Positions 11,210 through 22,363 of a stretch of 64,000 nt of DNA are shown one piece after another (position 1 is the first letter of the stretch; the number at the start of each line of letters is the position of its first letter). The notes below the pieces were generated by a model. It saw only the letters and a program-made list of their open reading frames with translations, was not told the DNA's origin and did not search any database. This DNA comes from Corythucha ciliata. Lineage: Eukaryota; Arthropoda; Insecta; Hemiptera; Tingidae. The translations under genes and the position numbers were made by a program. The stretch lies in contig CM075938.1 in assembly GCA_038030265.1 (NCBI GenBank), positions 49,283,189-49,347,188 on the forward strand, written 5' to 3'.

Positions 11210-13990
11210 AAAATTGGCAATTTTTAGGTTTTAAACCGATGATTCGCGGATAATATAGAGAATAATCGCTCATTTTCCGCTAAAATTAAGAAAAAATACA
11301 CAAATTCGAGGTAACTTTGCGGCTGAAAATGTGCTATTCTGCAAGTATGCTACAACAGGTTTGGAGAAACGCTAATGTCCGCGGTTAAAATAGCGGAAAG
11401 CGCTAATGCGTAGCCAAAAGCTATAAAAATCACTAATCGCGGCTAAAAATTGAATAAAACAATAATTCGCGGCTATAAAATTGAAAAAAGCAGTGATGAA
11501 TCACCCAGCTGCAGATAACGATAAAACGTCAATTCGTGGTTTCTGTAGACAATTTTATGGCTAAAATTGAGAAAAAGCGCTAATTCACGTAGATGAAAGA
11601 GAAAAAAATCGCTCTAATGCAAAGCTAAAATAGAGAATAACAATTCGAGGATAAAAGAGAAAAAATTGCTGAAAACTCACTACTAAAAAAAAACCCGCTA
11701 ATTCATGGCGGCTAAGGTAGACGAAAAGCGCTCATTCGCAGCTAAGAAAAACCGCGTTTCTTGGGGGGTAAAAGTGTTGTAAAATGGATCCTTCGCGGTT
11801 GAAAATAAGAAAAATAATTCGCGGCTGAAATTAAAAAAAAAAATTAATTAGCGGCTAAAATTGAGAAGTAATCACGGCAAAAATTGAGTAAAATACTTGA
11901 TTCACGGCTAAAATGAGAACAAACGCTAATTCTCTGATCTACTTGAGAAAAGACTCAAACTGAGAAAACCCTAGCTAGTTCCCAGTTAAAATTGAGATAA
12001 ATAGCTCATTTGCAGTTAAAATAAATTAAAACGGAAAACTTCGTGGATCATTTGAGAAAATCCTATAAATCACGGATAAAATTAATAAATTATTCGCGGT
12101 TAAAATTGAGAAAAGCTCTTAATTTGTGGCAAAAAACGAGGAAAAGTCCTGAAAATAGAAAGTCGCGGCGAAAATAGAGAAGAAAACGCTAATTATGCGT
12201 GGCTGAAACTGAGATAAACCACAAAGTCCAAAGTGGTCACGGATTTTTCGCGAGCGGACCACCAATCAGAGGGGGCCCCCAGAAAGCTTAAATTTGGGAA
12301 AATTAGGATTTTTACGTTCTATGTTCGTGGATTTAGGTACGCGAAAAGGAGTTTTGGTATACGATTGGACAGTGATCCTTTCGACGATTGTCAGTCCACC
12401 CGATGTCTGGAGAATAGAACGTTATACTGGTGATCAGTAAATATAGCGTGGCAAAATATTCGTGCCTTCTGGAAGTATAGGGGCAATTTTACGGCTAAGC
12501 CGTTTGGGCCTAGCCTGCGGCTAAAAATTAGGATACATGCGCTATATCATTGCTGAACAAATGAAAAAAATCGTGGCTAAAATTGAGAAAAATTCGTCTT
12601 CAAAATTGAGAACTGTAGAAGAGAGAATTGTAGGAAAAACGTTAGTTTGCGGATAAAAATGAAAAAGAATTACTTATTCGCGGCTCAAATTGAGAAAACG
12701 CCTACCCGAAGTTTCTGAATGATATTTTGCGGGTAGTGAGAAAAAGTGCTAATCTTATATACTTACTTCCATAACTAAAATTGAAACAACATTGCCAATG
12801 TGGGGCTAAAATGTATAAAAAAAACGGTAATTCACGGCTTCAATTGTGAAAAATCGCTAATTCATGGGATAAAACCGATAATTTTCAGTTCAGATTGAGA
12901 AAAGAGCTAATTCCCTGCTTTAAAAAAAATGGAGAAAATATCAGTACGCGTTCAAAATTGCAAATACGCCAATTCTCGCCTTCTGAAAGCTTATTTCCGA
13001 ACTTATTTGTGGCTAAAAGTGAGAAAAAACGCTAATCCATAGCTAAAAGTACCCAAAAAACAATGGTAATAACGGAAAATTGTAACCAAAGAAACAAAAA
13101 CAATGGTTAATGCGGGACAAAAATGTAAAAACTTTGGCTAATTTTGCGGATAATTTTGAAAAATCAATTCAAATTGAGAAAATGTACTAATTCACTGCTA
13201 AAAATTGAGGAAAACGCAAATGTTGCTGCTAAAATTGAGAAAAAGCTCTAATTCGCGCCTAACACAGAGACAAAATTTAAATTTGCGTCCAAAATTGAGA
13301 AGACACTAATTGTGGGCTTCTGAAGGCAACTTATTTGTGGCTCAAAATTGAGGAAAAGGCCAATTCACGGCTATTAGTGAACTAAAACTGAGGATAAGCG
13401 CTAATCCATGGCTGGAAATGGGGAAAAAATGTAATGCGGGGCTATAAAATGTAAATACCCCAGCTTATTTGCGGCTAATTCTGGAAAATCACTAATTATA
13501 CCGCGTCTTAAAATAAGAAAAACGCTAATTTTCAGCTCGAACTGAGATAAAGTGCAAATTCGCGCCTAAAAACTCCGGAACGAACGCTCTCTCTCTCTCA
13601 AAAACGCTAATTCGTGGGTAAAATTGAAAAAATCACTTATTCACGGGATAAAATCGGTATTTTGCGGCTAAAAAATTGGATAAAAAGCATTGATTCGTTT
13701 CAATTTGCGTCTAAAATCATGGCTTCTGAAGGCAACTTTGGGGCTAAACAATTGAGAAACGGCGCAAATTCTTGGGTTTAGATTTAAAAAAAAACGCTTC
13801 TTTGTGGCTGAAATTGAGAAAAACGTTGCAAGCGGCCGAAATTGAGAAAAGCGCTAATTCGCGGGTAAAATAGAGAAATTCGTCAATATACGGCTTAAAC
13901 TAATCATAAAGCGGTAATTGGCGGATGAGGTGTAGAAATAATGCCAATTCGTGGCTAAAATAAGGAAAACCCCATAGGTTAACGCTACGT
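11210..13990. repeat. satellite family A, reverse orientation, longest array
   Basis: About 2.8 kb of diverged units of the form 'ttcgcggctaaaattgag' then 'aaaaacgctaa', the reverse complement of the array at 0.74-2.44 kb. No coding frame of note lies in it. Confidence 0.9.
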
Positions 13991-13999
13991 GAAAATTAA

Positions 14000-15555
14000 A
14001 AATATTTCTTGTTTATCCTAGAGACTAAGGGGCCTCATTGAGTTATTCGCCCCGGGCCCCGATAGGTGTAGGTCCGCCAGTGGAGCGGACTAGTCCGCGC
14101 GGCAGTTGACGTATTGCGTGGCAAGGCCCCCATGGAGATTTCTGCACCGGTGAGGGCGGTGGGTCCACCACTGTGCGAAATTGCAAAAGTTTCGTGCTCT
14201 TATTTTAGCGAAATTGCGAGCTTTTGTGCCTTTTTTTGTGAGCTCAGACATCGCCGGGCTAGCTAGCCGGGTCTCCAAAGCCTGAGGAATAGCTGTCTGA
14301 AGCATGAGGAAGCAAATGTTTGGGAAATTTAACGTTTATGGCCCAGCATGACTCCTGGAGCACAGCAAGTTTCGTAGGCTGATGAAGGTCCCAAAATGCC
14401 TCCAAAACCCGTGAATTAGCATAATCATTTTAGCCGCGTATTTTTTCAAAATTAGCCGTGAAAGTGTGTCCACCTGACGCTTTTTTTCTTCCAATTTCAG
14501 TCGCAGAGTAGGCTCCAGGGATCGCACGTATTGGCTCTTTTTCTTAATTTGAGCCACGAAATGCATCCGGAAACCGCAAATCGAAAAAGTTTCGGACAGA
14601 AGCTAGCCGGATAAGATGACGGACACGGCGTCAATGGCTGATACGTCTCACCCCCCCCCCCACCGCCACCACAACCACACACCTCCTCATGCCACACACT
14701 TTGAATATTGTAGCTTAAGCTGTGCCCATCGTTCCTGCAGTGTCAACTCATACTCGAAGCACGGAATAAGCCGTGGGACGTGGTAGACCCAAAGAATCAG
14801 CACCTCGCAGGGGATGATTATCTGACTCGCTAATCGCATCCGATGTCCCTAAAGTCTAAACTCGTATTTATGCCCCCCCCCCACCACCCAACCTGAGATA
14901 TACGAAAGTAAGAGGTTCACACGCATTGCAAGCGCTAAAGTATGAATTTTTCATTTTTCCCTCAAAGAAGCTATTAGTTGGCTTTATAACGGTAATTTAG
15001 CCCCAGAGAATCACTATATTATAATGTTAATGGGAAAAACTGCTTATTTCTCTCCCCCCTCCACCAGCAAACCCTGTCAAGAACTTACCAAGTCGAATGT
15101 TGGTTGAGACAGTGGTCAGGACCTTAGTTGTCCTTGTAGATGAGTTGGCGGGTCTTTTCTAGCTGGATGCTGGTGAGATCCCCATCACAGGCGCCACGTC
15201 GATCCTAGCCGCCTTGTTGTGCTGCAGGTTTGTAGCAGTTTTACCCCTCACTCCTCACCAATTCGCGATATCCTTTAAAGAAAACCAATTAATGACTATT
15301 ATTCGAAATTGAACATTTTCTTACCTATTCCAAGTCCAGAGAATAGCGCCTCTTCGGCGTCACTGGCGCTTACTTGCCTGCCCCCTGGTTTTTTCACCTG
15401 TTAGTCGGATCTGACGTCTTCCTCTTCGAGGATATAGCTTCTGCCCCATCCATCTGTTGTTGTCGCCTACGGAGTCCCCCTGGCCACTCAACCTATTGCG
15501 GGTGTGTGGACCTGACCACACTGCACCCCCCACCTGCCAGCTTTAGCCGCCACAG
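14000..15555. other. gene-poor region with short repeat pieces
   Basis: Contains 'ccccgggccccgatagg' at about 14048, with relatives at about 32143 and 47087, a short family-A stretch near 14400-14560, C runs at 14650 and 14872, and otherwise unrecognised sequence. The part from 14.7 to 15.5 kb may belong to the same mobile element as the gag-like frames that follow. I cannot show this. Confidence 0.4.
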
Positions 15556-15561
15556 CTCTTA

Positions 15562-15699
15562 GGGCCGTATTCAGAAACCCACCTTTACGAAGCCTTTACT
15601 AAAGGAGTTGAAAAATATGATGGTTTATTAAAATGTGTTATCTGTTTTGAAGCGCTTAAAGGAGACGTAAAGGTTAAGGTTGGTTTCTGAATACGGCCC
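15562..15699. mobile_element. MITE, PIF/Harbinger-like, 138 bp
   Basis: Terminal inverted repeats begin 'GGGCCGTATTCAGAAACC' at 15562 and read the same inward from 15699. Both sides are flanked by TTA (15559-15561 and 15700-15702). A 3-base TTA target duplication is typical of PIF/Harbinger elements. There is no coding capacity, so it would be non-autonomous. Confidence 0.8.
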
Positions 15700-15760
15700 T
15701 TAGGCGCTGATACAATCGCCATCCGAAGCCGAAGAGAAGCCTTCTCCAGACACCTCCTCC

Positions 15761-16557
15761 TCACCCACCAGTTTCCAGTTTCCACGACTCAACGTGAAGC
15801 CCTAAACCGTTGTTCACTAACTTCATAAAGGGCAAAACCTTCTCCCTCGACGGTCGCATTCCCGTGACAATACTCCTAATTCTTGTCGAAACTGGAACGT
15901 CAGCCATGCGACAAACCACCAACCCGCGTGCCTTGGCAGGTGTCTCGCAGCAAGACACTAATTTCTCCGCCGCTTCCGCGTCAGAACCCGAGATCACAAA
16001 TATTTTATTCTCCTTAATCAGCCTCGAATCGATCAAATGAACTGGCCATTTCCCCTCGAGGATACATTTCTTCACTATAACTCTCAACTTTAAGGCGTCT
16101 TCTATATTGAAAGAAGTTTCGTTATCTTTAAAGAAGGCCACCCGACACTGGGACGACACTTTTGACTTTTTAGACTGTGCCGCCCCCCTCCCTATCTCAG
16201 ATGGTCCGGCCACCTCTCTTCGGAGTCTTTTCATAGGACTTTGGCCTTCGACAGGTGTATGACACGCCATACAGTCCCTTTTCCCCTCCCGCCGATAATT
16301 TTTCACCTCATTTTTGATCTGTCGCTCAAATCGCCCTCTGAAGCCCGTCAATACTGCCCTTGAACGGCAGCGGCGGCGGCGGTCCGCGGCGTCCTCTCTT
16401 CGGGTTTTTCCCTCAACCTTCGACTCATTTCACCGATAATGTCCCCCTTCGACGTCACCGCCGGTGAAGGTTCACCAATCAATTCATTTCCAGTCCCTTC
16501 AGTCGTCGCCGACGAAGCGTCAACCAGGTGACCCACTTGAACCACCACCGGTGTCAC
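15761..16557 (-). pseudogene. gag-like / DUF4780-like retroelement remnant
   Basis: Two overlapping minus-strand frames appear to form one broken gene. The first (16557-16348) ends in an Ala-rich stretch. The second (open from about 16430 down to 15761) encodes a Lys/Arg-rich segment with 'CMACHTPVEG' and then a compact domain with 'KLRVIVKKCILEGKWPVHLI', 'IFVISGSDAEAAEKLVSC' and 'CRMADVPVSTRIRSIV'. That layout resembles the DUF4780 domain seen beside retroelement and gag-like genes of invertebrates. This is a family-level guess. A GC-rich 'gccgccgccgctgcc' stretch at the frame change suggests a slippage frameshift, or an unseen intron. The MITE at 15562-15699 lies just downstream. Confidence 0.45.
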
Positions 16558-17049
16558 CAGTTAAAGAGAGGAGTTTCGTCCCCTCGACAATATTGAGGGA
16601 ATTCTCCCTTCCGTCCATGTTATAGACGAACCACTTCTTTCACAAACTGCTCCAGTCTCGACCAATTTCGGGTTGAGTGACCAACTCGAAACACTCTTTG
16701 GGCTCGTATATTTTTACTTTGAAACAATACTACGCGAGTATGCACGATAAATTTCTGCAAAAAAAAATACTTAAACACAGAAAAAGAGATGACTCTTCAC
16801 AAAAGGAGAAACGTTTCGACTCAAATGAACTGCCTCCTTTGCCCAAAACGTACAACACTTTGGAATTTCAGTCTTTTTGTTTTCAATAATCTTTATTATT
16901 ATCATTGTTATTCCTGTACTTTTGTACCCTGAAAGGCCCCTGAACCTGACACCTCACAAAAGTTTCCAAGTTCTTGCTTCAAAACATAGTTTTGATTGGA
17001 TAGTTTTTTGTTTTTTTTTACTGTGCATCCAGAACACCGGGCCCTCAGG

Positions 17050-18170
17050 TCATCATTTTTATCCGCGATTAGAGTTTTCTTAACTTAAGCTGTGAATGAA
17101 CGCTTTTTCTCAATTAGCACTTATTACAAATAGTCGACAATATGAGTTTTCCCCGATTTTAGCCACGAATTACCAATTTCTTTTTCTTCAGCCATGAATT
17201 AGCACTTTATCTCAGCAACGAAGTGACCGATGAAAACGTGAATTTTCTCTCAGTTTTTGGTGTGGAATTTAGCCGCAGATTGGAGCTTTCCCGAAATTAT
17301 TTCCAACCGTGCCATGCGAGTCAGCACTTTTTTTCCATTTGAGCAGTGAATTAGCGATTTTATCAGTTTTAGCAGGGAATTAGTGCTTTTTCTCTAGACT
17401 ACCGGCGAATTAGCGATTTATTCACATCATGTAGCAACGATTAGCACATTTCTCATTTTCAGCTCCGAATTAACGCTTCTTCTCAATCTTTAAGGTGCCT
17501 CCGAAAATCGCGTTCTCGGAATTCCAGCTTTAAATATGAACAGTTTTTCTCATTTTCAGCTGTGAATTAGCAGTATTCTTAATTTTGGCGATGAATATGC
17601 GATTTTGTCACATTTAGCCGTGCGACTTGCGATTGCGAGTTATCGTTTTTTTCTTATTTTAGGAGGGAATTAGCAATTTTTCTCAATTTTAGCATCAAAC
17701 TGTGATTTTATGCTGGTAAAATTGAGAAAAATCACTAAAACGCTGGTAAAATACGGAAAAAATGCTAACTCGTAGTTAAATGTGATAAAATCGCAAATTC
17801 ATGTAGAAAAAAACAACTAAATTGCTCCCATTATTTATCAATTTTCACAGAGGGTCAGGGTTTATCACTATTTTGAGCGCGGATTGACTAAGGACCCCCT
17901 CCCCCAATACTTTTAGCCCTCTCATCCCTTCGTCGTTGCGCTACAGGTTTCGGATCAAAAACAAAGCCGCTAAAACATTTAGACTTACAAACAAAAACAA
18001 TATTTTATCCAATTTTCGATCAACGTTGGCCGCCCTGTCGATAGAAAACTAATATCTTTCTTCCATACAGGAAAAAAACTGTGAATAATCCGGGGCCCCC
18101 CTTGATAAGGAGCCCCAGGCCCAGATACGTCGGGCCCCCTCCTAACGATGGCACTGGTCCAACCCACAGC
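17050..18170. repeat. higher-order repeat block, copy 1
   Basis: Family-A satellite (17080-17720), a hairpin at 17674-17733, a short reverse-orientation stretch, then a non-satellite segment (17850-18170) containing 'ttgagcgcggatt', 'ttcgtcgttgcgctac' and 'ggggcccccc'. The same order of parts recurs at 19.0-20.58 kb, and the end segment again near 34.5-34.72 kb. Confidence 0.7.
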
Positions 18171-18714
18171 AAGGCTCCAGGGCGGTCTTTATTAGAGTCG
18201 GGGCCTCCGGGCCCGGGATAACATTGGGCCCCCTCTTTTATCGAATTTCGCTCACTAAAATAAATGTATCTGATATACCCATTTCACGGGGTTTGCGCTC
18301 TAAAAACCCATTTCTGCAGGTCTGACTCACAGAAAACCCAATGTCGCAGTTTTTATGTTGCTGAAAACCCAATTTTGCTGCTATTTGTTGCTAAAAATCT
18401 ATTTGCCTCTACGACGAAAGAGTCCAGTTTAGGAGACTAAAATACCGCAGTTACCACAGGAGATGAGAATTCCAAGTTGAATTCCAGAAATATCTCTTTC
18501 TGGGGAAAAAATTGTCAGTTATTTGACGGAAATTCCGAAATAGAATGCAAAAAGGACAGATTTACAACAACAGGGATGTTAGGTTTTGGCGGTTCACGAC
18601 CCTTTAACTGTGCTAATTCAGTTAATCCAACGGGGCTCTACGTCCAACTACGGTGGACGAGGGCGAGAGCACACACTTTACTTTTTTACACGTTAATTAT
18701 CATTTCTACGCAAA

Positions 18715-18810
18715 TAATGCAGTCTGTAATGGGAATCGAACCCACTCAGCAGACGATACCTGGACATGAGAGTCGACGCCCTACCGACCTCGGCCACTCT
18801 GCTGGGCTGC
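18715..18810 (-). repeat. tRNA-like sequence, possible SINE head
   Basis: On the minus strand a box A-like 'gtggccgaggtcgg' (18797-18784) and a box B 'gggttcgattccc' (18742-18730) are spaced as in a tRNA with a long variable arm. The T arm folds. The acceptor and anticodon arms pair poorly, so I do not call a functional tRNA. A tRNA-derived SINE or tRNA pseudogene fits better. Confidence 0.5.
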
Positions 18811-18984
18811 TAATTTAGTTTCTGGGGTCGAATTGACGATTTCCCGCGTCGATTTACCTCGCGTTATAATTAATGAGCTACCGAGTTCTCATTCCGGGGA
18901 CTCATCCCCGAATGCCTGCAACATGACTTCCCACGTCAAGCTGCCCACCCAAAGGGCCAAAGGCTGGCTACGACCCAGCCGTGA

Positions 18985-20590
18985 ACTAAGTTTTAGACGC
19001 GAATTAGCTATTTTTCTCGTTTTTATCCGCGATCAGAGTGTTGTTAACTTCGACTCAAGTCGTGTTCTTAACTTAATTCGACAATAAAAGTTTTTATCGA
19101 TTTTAGCCACGAATTATCAATTTCTTTTGCTTCAGCCAAGACAAAGCACTTTATCTCAGCAACGAAGTGACCGTTGAAATCGTGAATTTTCTCAATTTTG
19201 GCTGTAAATTAGGATACCCCGCAAATTATCGCTATTCTCAAATTTAGCTGTGCATTCAAGAGCTATTCCGAAATTGTTTCCAAACATGCCATGAATTAGC
19301 ACTTTTTCTCCATTTTAGCAACGAATAATTAGCACTTTTCTGATTTTTAGCTCCGAATTAGCGCTTCTTCTCAATTCCATCTATATGAAGCTCCCTCCAA
19401 AAATCGCGAATCGGCTCCCAATTTCAGCTTTAAATGAGCTCTTATTCTCACTTTTTGCCGTCAACTAGCTCTTATTCTTAATTTTGGCCATGAATGTCCG
19501 ATTTTTTCAAATTTAGGCGTGTGAGCTAGGCTTTTCCCCCATTTTAGCAGCGAGTTAGCGTTTTTCCTCAATATTAGGGTGTCGGCTTGACTTTTGTGTC
19601 TGTCAGTAAATTAGGATGACCCGCAAATGATTGTTTTTTTTTTGTTTTGTTTTTTTCAGTCGCGCATTAGAGCTTTTTCAAAATGATTTCACATTTAGCC
19701 ATGAGTTAGCACTTTTTCTCAATTTTAGCCGCGTTTTTCTCAATTTAAGCAGTGAATAAGCACTTTTTCTCTATACTACCAACTAATTGGCGATGCATTC
19801 ACATAATGTAGCAATAATTAGTGCATTTCTCATTTTTAGCTCCGAATTAGCGCTTCTTCTCAATAATTGGAGCTGCCTCCAAAAATCGCGAATTGGCGTT
19901 CTCTCAATTCCAAATTTGAATATGACCACTTTTTCTCATTTTTCGCCGTGAATTAGCACTTCATCTTAATTTTGGCCACGGTTATGCGATTTCATCACAT
20001 TTAGCCATGCGCGAGTTGGTGCTTTTTCCTCATTTTAGCAGCGAATCAGCAATTTTTCTCAATTTTAGCAGCGAACTGCGAATTTATGCTGCTAAAATTG
20101 AGAAAAATCACTAATTAGCTGATAAAATGGGGAAAAGGCGCTAACTCATGGTTAAATGTGAAAAAATCAAAAATTCGTGTCGAAAAAACAAGTAATTTTT
20201 CCCCATTTTATCAGCGAAATAACTATGTATTCACATAATTATATCGACGAATTAGCGCTCTTTTCTCAATTTTAACAGAGAAACAGGGTTTATCAGTATT
20301 TTGAGCGCGGATTAGCTAAGGATCCCCCACCTCCACGTTACTTTTAGCCCCCTCAACACTTCGTCGTTGCGCTATAGGTTCCGGATCAAGAGCAAATAAA
20401 ACCCTGAAACATTTAGGCTCATAAAAAAATTAGTATTTTATCCAAGGTTCGATCAATGTACAGTCGCCTATTGATAGAAGACGAGTATCTTTCTTCCATA
20501 TTAGGAAAAAAAAAAAAACTGAAGAATTCGGGGCCCCTCTTGACACGGAGCCCTGGGCTCCCGCCTAAAGACGGCACTGCAACGCTCAAC
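18985..20590. repeat. higher-order repeat block, copy 2
   Basis: Same succession as the block starting at 17.05 kb: 'cagcaacgaagtgaccg' (19157), family-A units, 'ctccgaattagcgcttcttc', a hairpin at 20050-20112, and the end segment 20275-20580 with 'ttgagcgcggatt' and 'ttcgtcgttgcgctat'. Extra family-A units make it longer than copy 1. Confidence 0.7.
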
Positions 20591-20660
20591 CACAGCAAGG
20601 ACCTTTGCTGTGGTCGGAGCTTTACCACAGTAAAGATCCGGCACCACAGCAAATGTCCAA

Positions 20661-21357
20661 CCACGGCTGTGGCTCGACAAAGCGCCAACCTCAAAAAGGA
20701 CCCAACCGCACCAATGGACCAACTACAGAAAAGGTTCACCCAAATCAAAGCGAGAACGACAGGAAGTCTCCAACCACAGCGAGGGACCATTGTTGTGGTT
20801 GGACCTTAAGGGGGAGTTGTACATGTGTTTCTTCGACCCCCCTCGAGTCATACCTCGCCTACTCCGCGTTACGTAAATTATCGCCGTATTTCTGCACCAT
20901 ACCTGGATTTCAAGGTCTCATTAAAATCTCCAGGAAATTCCGCACAACCGTACGATCTTCTTTTTTCATATTTTTTTTCACCCCTAAAATAACTGTAAAA
21001 CGCCCATAAACTTTTACATTGCAAATTCACACTTTTTCGGCGACTTATTAAGGAAAGCAAGGTCGTACGGTTGTGCGAAATTTCCTGGAGATTTAAATGA
21101 GACCTTGAAATCCAGGATTGGTGCAGGAATACGGCGATAATTTACGTAACGCCGAGTAGGCGATGTAGATTGGAGGGGGGGTCGAGGAAACACATGTACA
21201 ACTCCCCCCTAAGGTCCAACCACAGCAATGGTCCCTCGCTGTGGTTGCAGACTTGCTGTCGTTCTCACTTTGATCTGGGTGAACCTTTTCTGTAGTTTGT
21301 CCATTGGTGCGGTTGGGTTCTTTTTGAGGTTGGCGCTTTGTCGAGCCACAGCCGAGG
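20661..21357. repeat. large inverted repeat, arms about 300 bp
   Basis: The left arm (about 20661-20958) and right arm (about 21061-21357) are near-complementary around a spacer of about 100 bases. Shared words include 'ggctgtggctcgacaaagc', 'gtacatgtgtttc', 'ggatttcaaggtctcatt' and 'cgcacaaccgtacga'. The outer parts are 17-bp family C repeats, the inner parts unique. Both arms produce similar spurious frames. No transposase is visible. Confidence 0.85.
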
Positions 21358-21389
21358 CCCGACCACAGCTTAGTCCCAAACACAGTAAA

Positions 21390-22010
21390 TCAAGGATCAG
21401 CAAGGACCTCCGCTGTGGTTGGAGCTTTACCACAGTGAAGGTCCGAACACGGCAAATGTCCAACCACAGCAATGTTTCAACCACAACGAAGGTCAAACTA
21501 CTGCAAATGCCCACCCGCAGCAAAGGTGCTTGCTGTGGTTTGTCGTTCGCTGTGGTTGGACCTTTGCTGTGGTTGGAAACTTGCAGTAGTTCTGGCTGTG
21601 GATGGACCTTTTCTGTAGTTGGTCCAAGTGCGTTTGTGCGGGTGGAGCTTGGTCCAACGACAGGAATGGTCCAACTAAAGCAGAGGCCCCACCACAGGTA
21701 AGGCCCAATTACAACAAAGGTCCAACCTCAGCAAAGGTCGTTGCTGTGGTTGGACCTTTGCTGCGGTTAGACCTTTGTTGTAGTTGGACCTTTGCTGTGG
21801 TTGGGCCTTAGCTGTGGTTCGACTTCTGCTGTGTTTGGACCATGGCAGTAGTTGGAAATTGTCTGTGGTTGGACATTTGCTTTGATTGAACCTCGGCTCT
21901 AGTTAGAGCTTTACTGCGGTTTCGGAGCTCAATCCAACCACAGCAATCGGTCCAACCACTGGAAATGCCCAACCCTCAGCAAAGGTCAAACTTCTGTTAA
22001 GCTTCAGTAG
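21390..22010. repeat. 17-bp tandem repeat, family C, mixed orientation
   Basis: Units of 'ggtccaaccacagcaaa' and its reverse complement 'tttgctgtggttggacc' alternate in blocks. The stretch 21400-21470 is also a direct copy of 20590-20660. A G run follows at about 22022. Confidence 0.85.
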
Positions 22011-22363
22011 ATCTTCAACGTGGGGGGGGGGGGGTTCGCAACCCATCCTGACACCGCCCCTTATCAACAAAAAAGAAAAAGAACCCTATGTCGAGTTTTT
22101 GGACTCATGACACATCAATTTTAAGGGAGACGGGTCAAAACGGGGGACCAGGCAAGCTCCTTGAGTTTTTGGTTCTCGGGCTCCATCTGTGTGTTTCACA
22201 CCACCACTAAAATTCATCCTCGAGTGGATGCAAAAGAGAGGAGTTGCAGTGGCAAAGCTCCTCGATTCTTTCATTTTTACGTATTATGTATTAAATTAAC
22301 AATAAATTACAGACAAATTTTAAGTATTTCGCTACTAAGTACAGAAATGATTACGGCACTCAC

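Noticed and set aside
18730..18797. Functional tRNA gene
   Set aside because: Box A and box B are good, but the acceptor and anticodon stems do not pair well. Treated as SINE or pseudogene.
20419..21811. Overlapping frames of 60-157 codons on both strands, some shared between arms
   Set aside because: They derive from the inverted repeat and the 17-bp satellite. Their similarity reflects duplicated DNA, not protein conservation.
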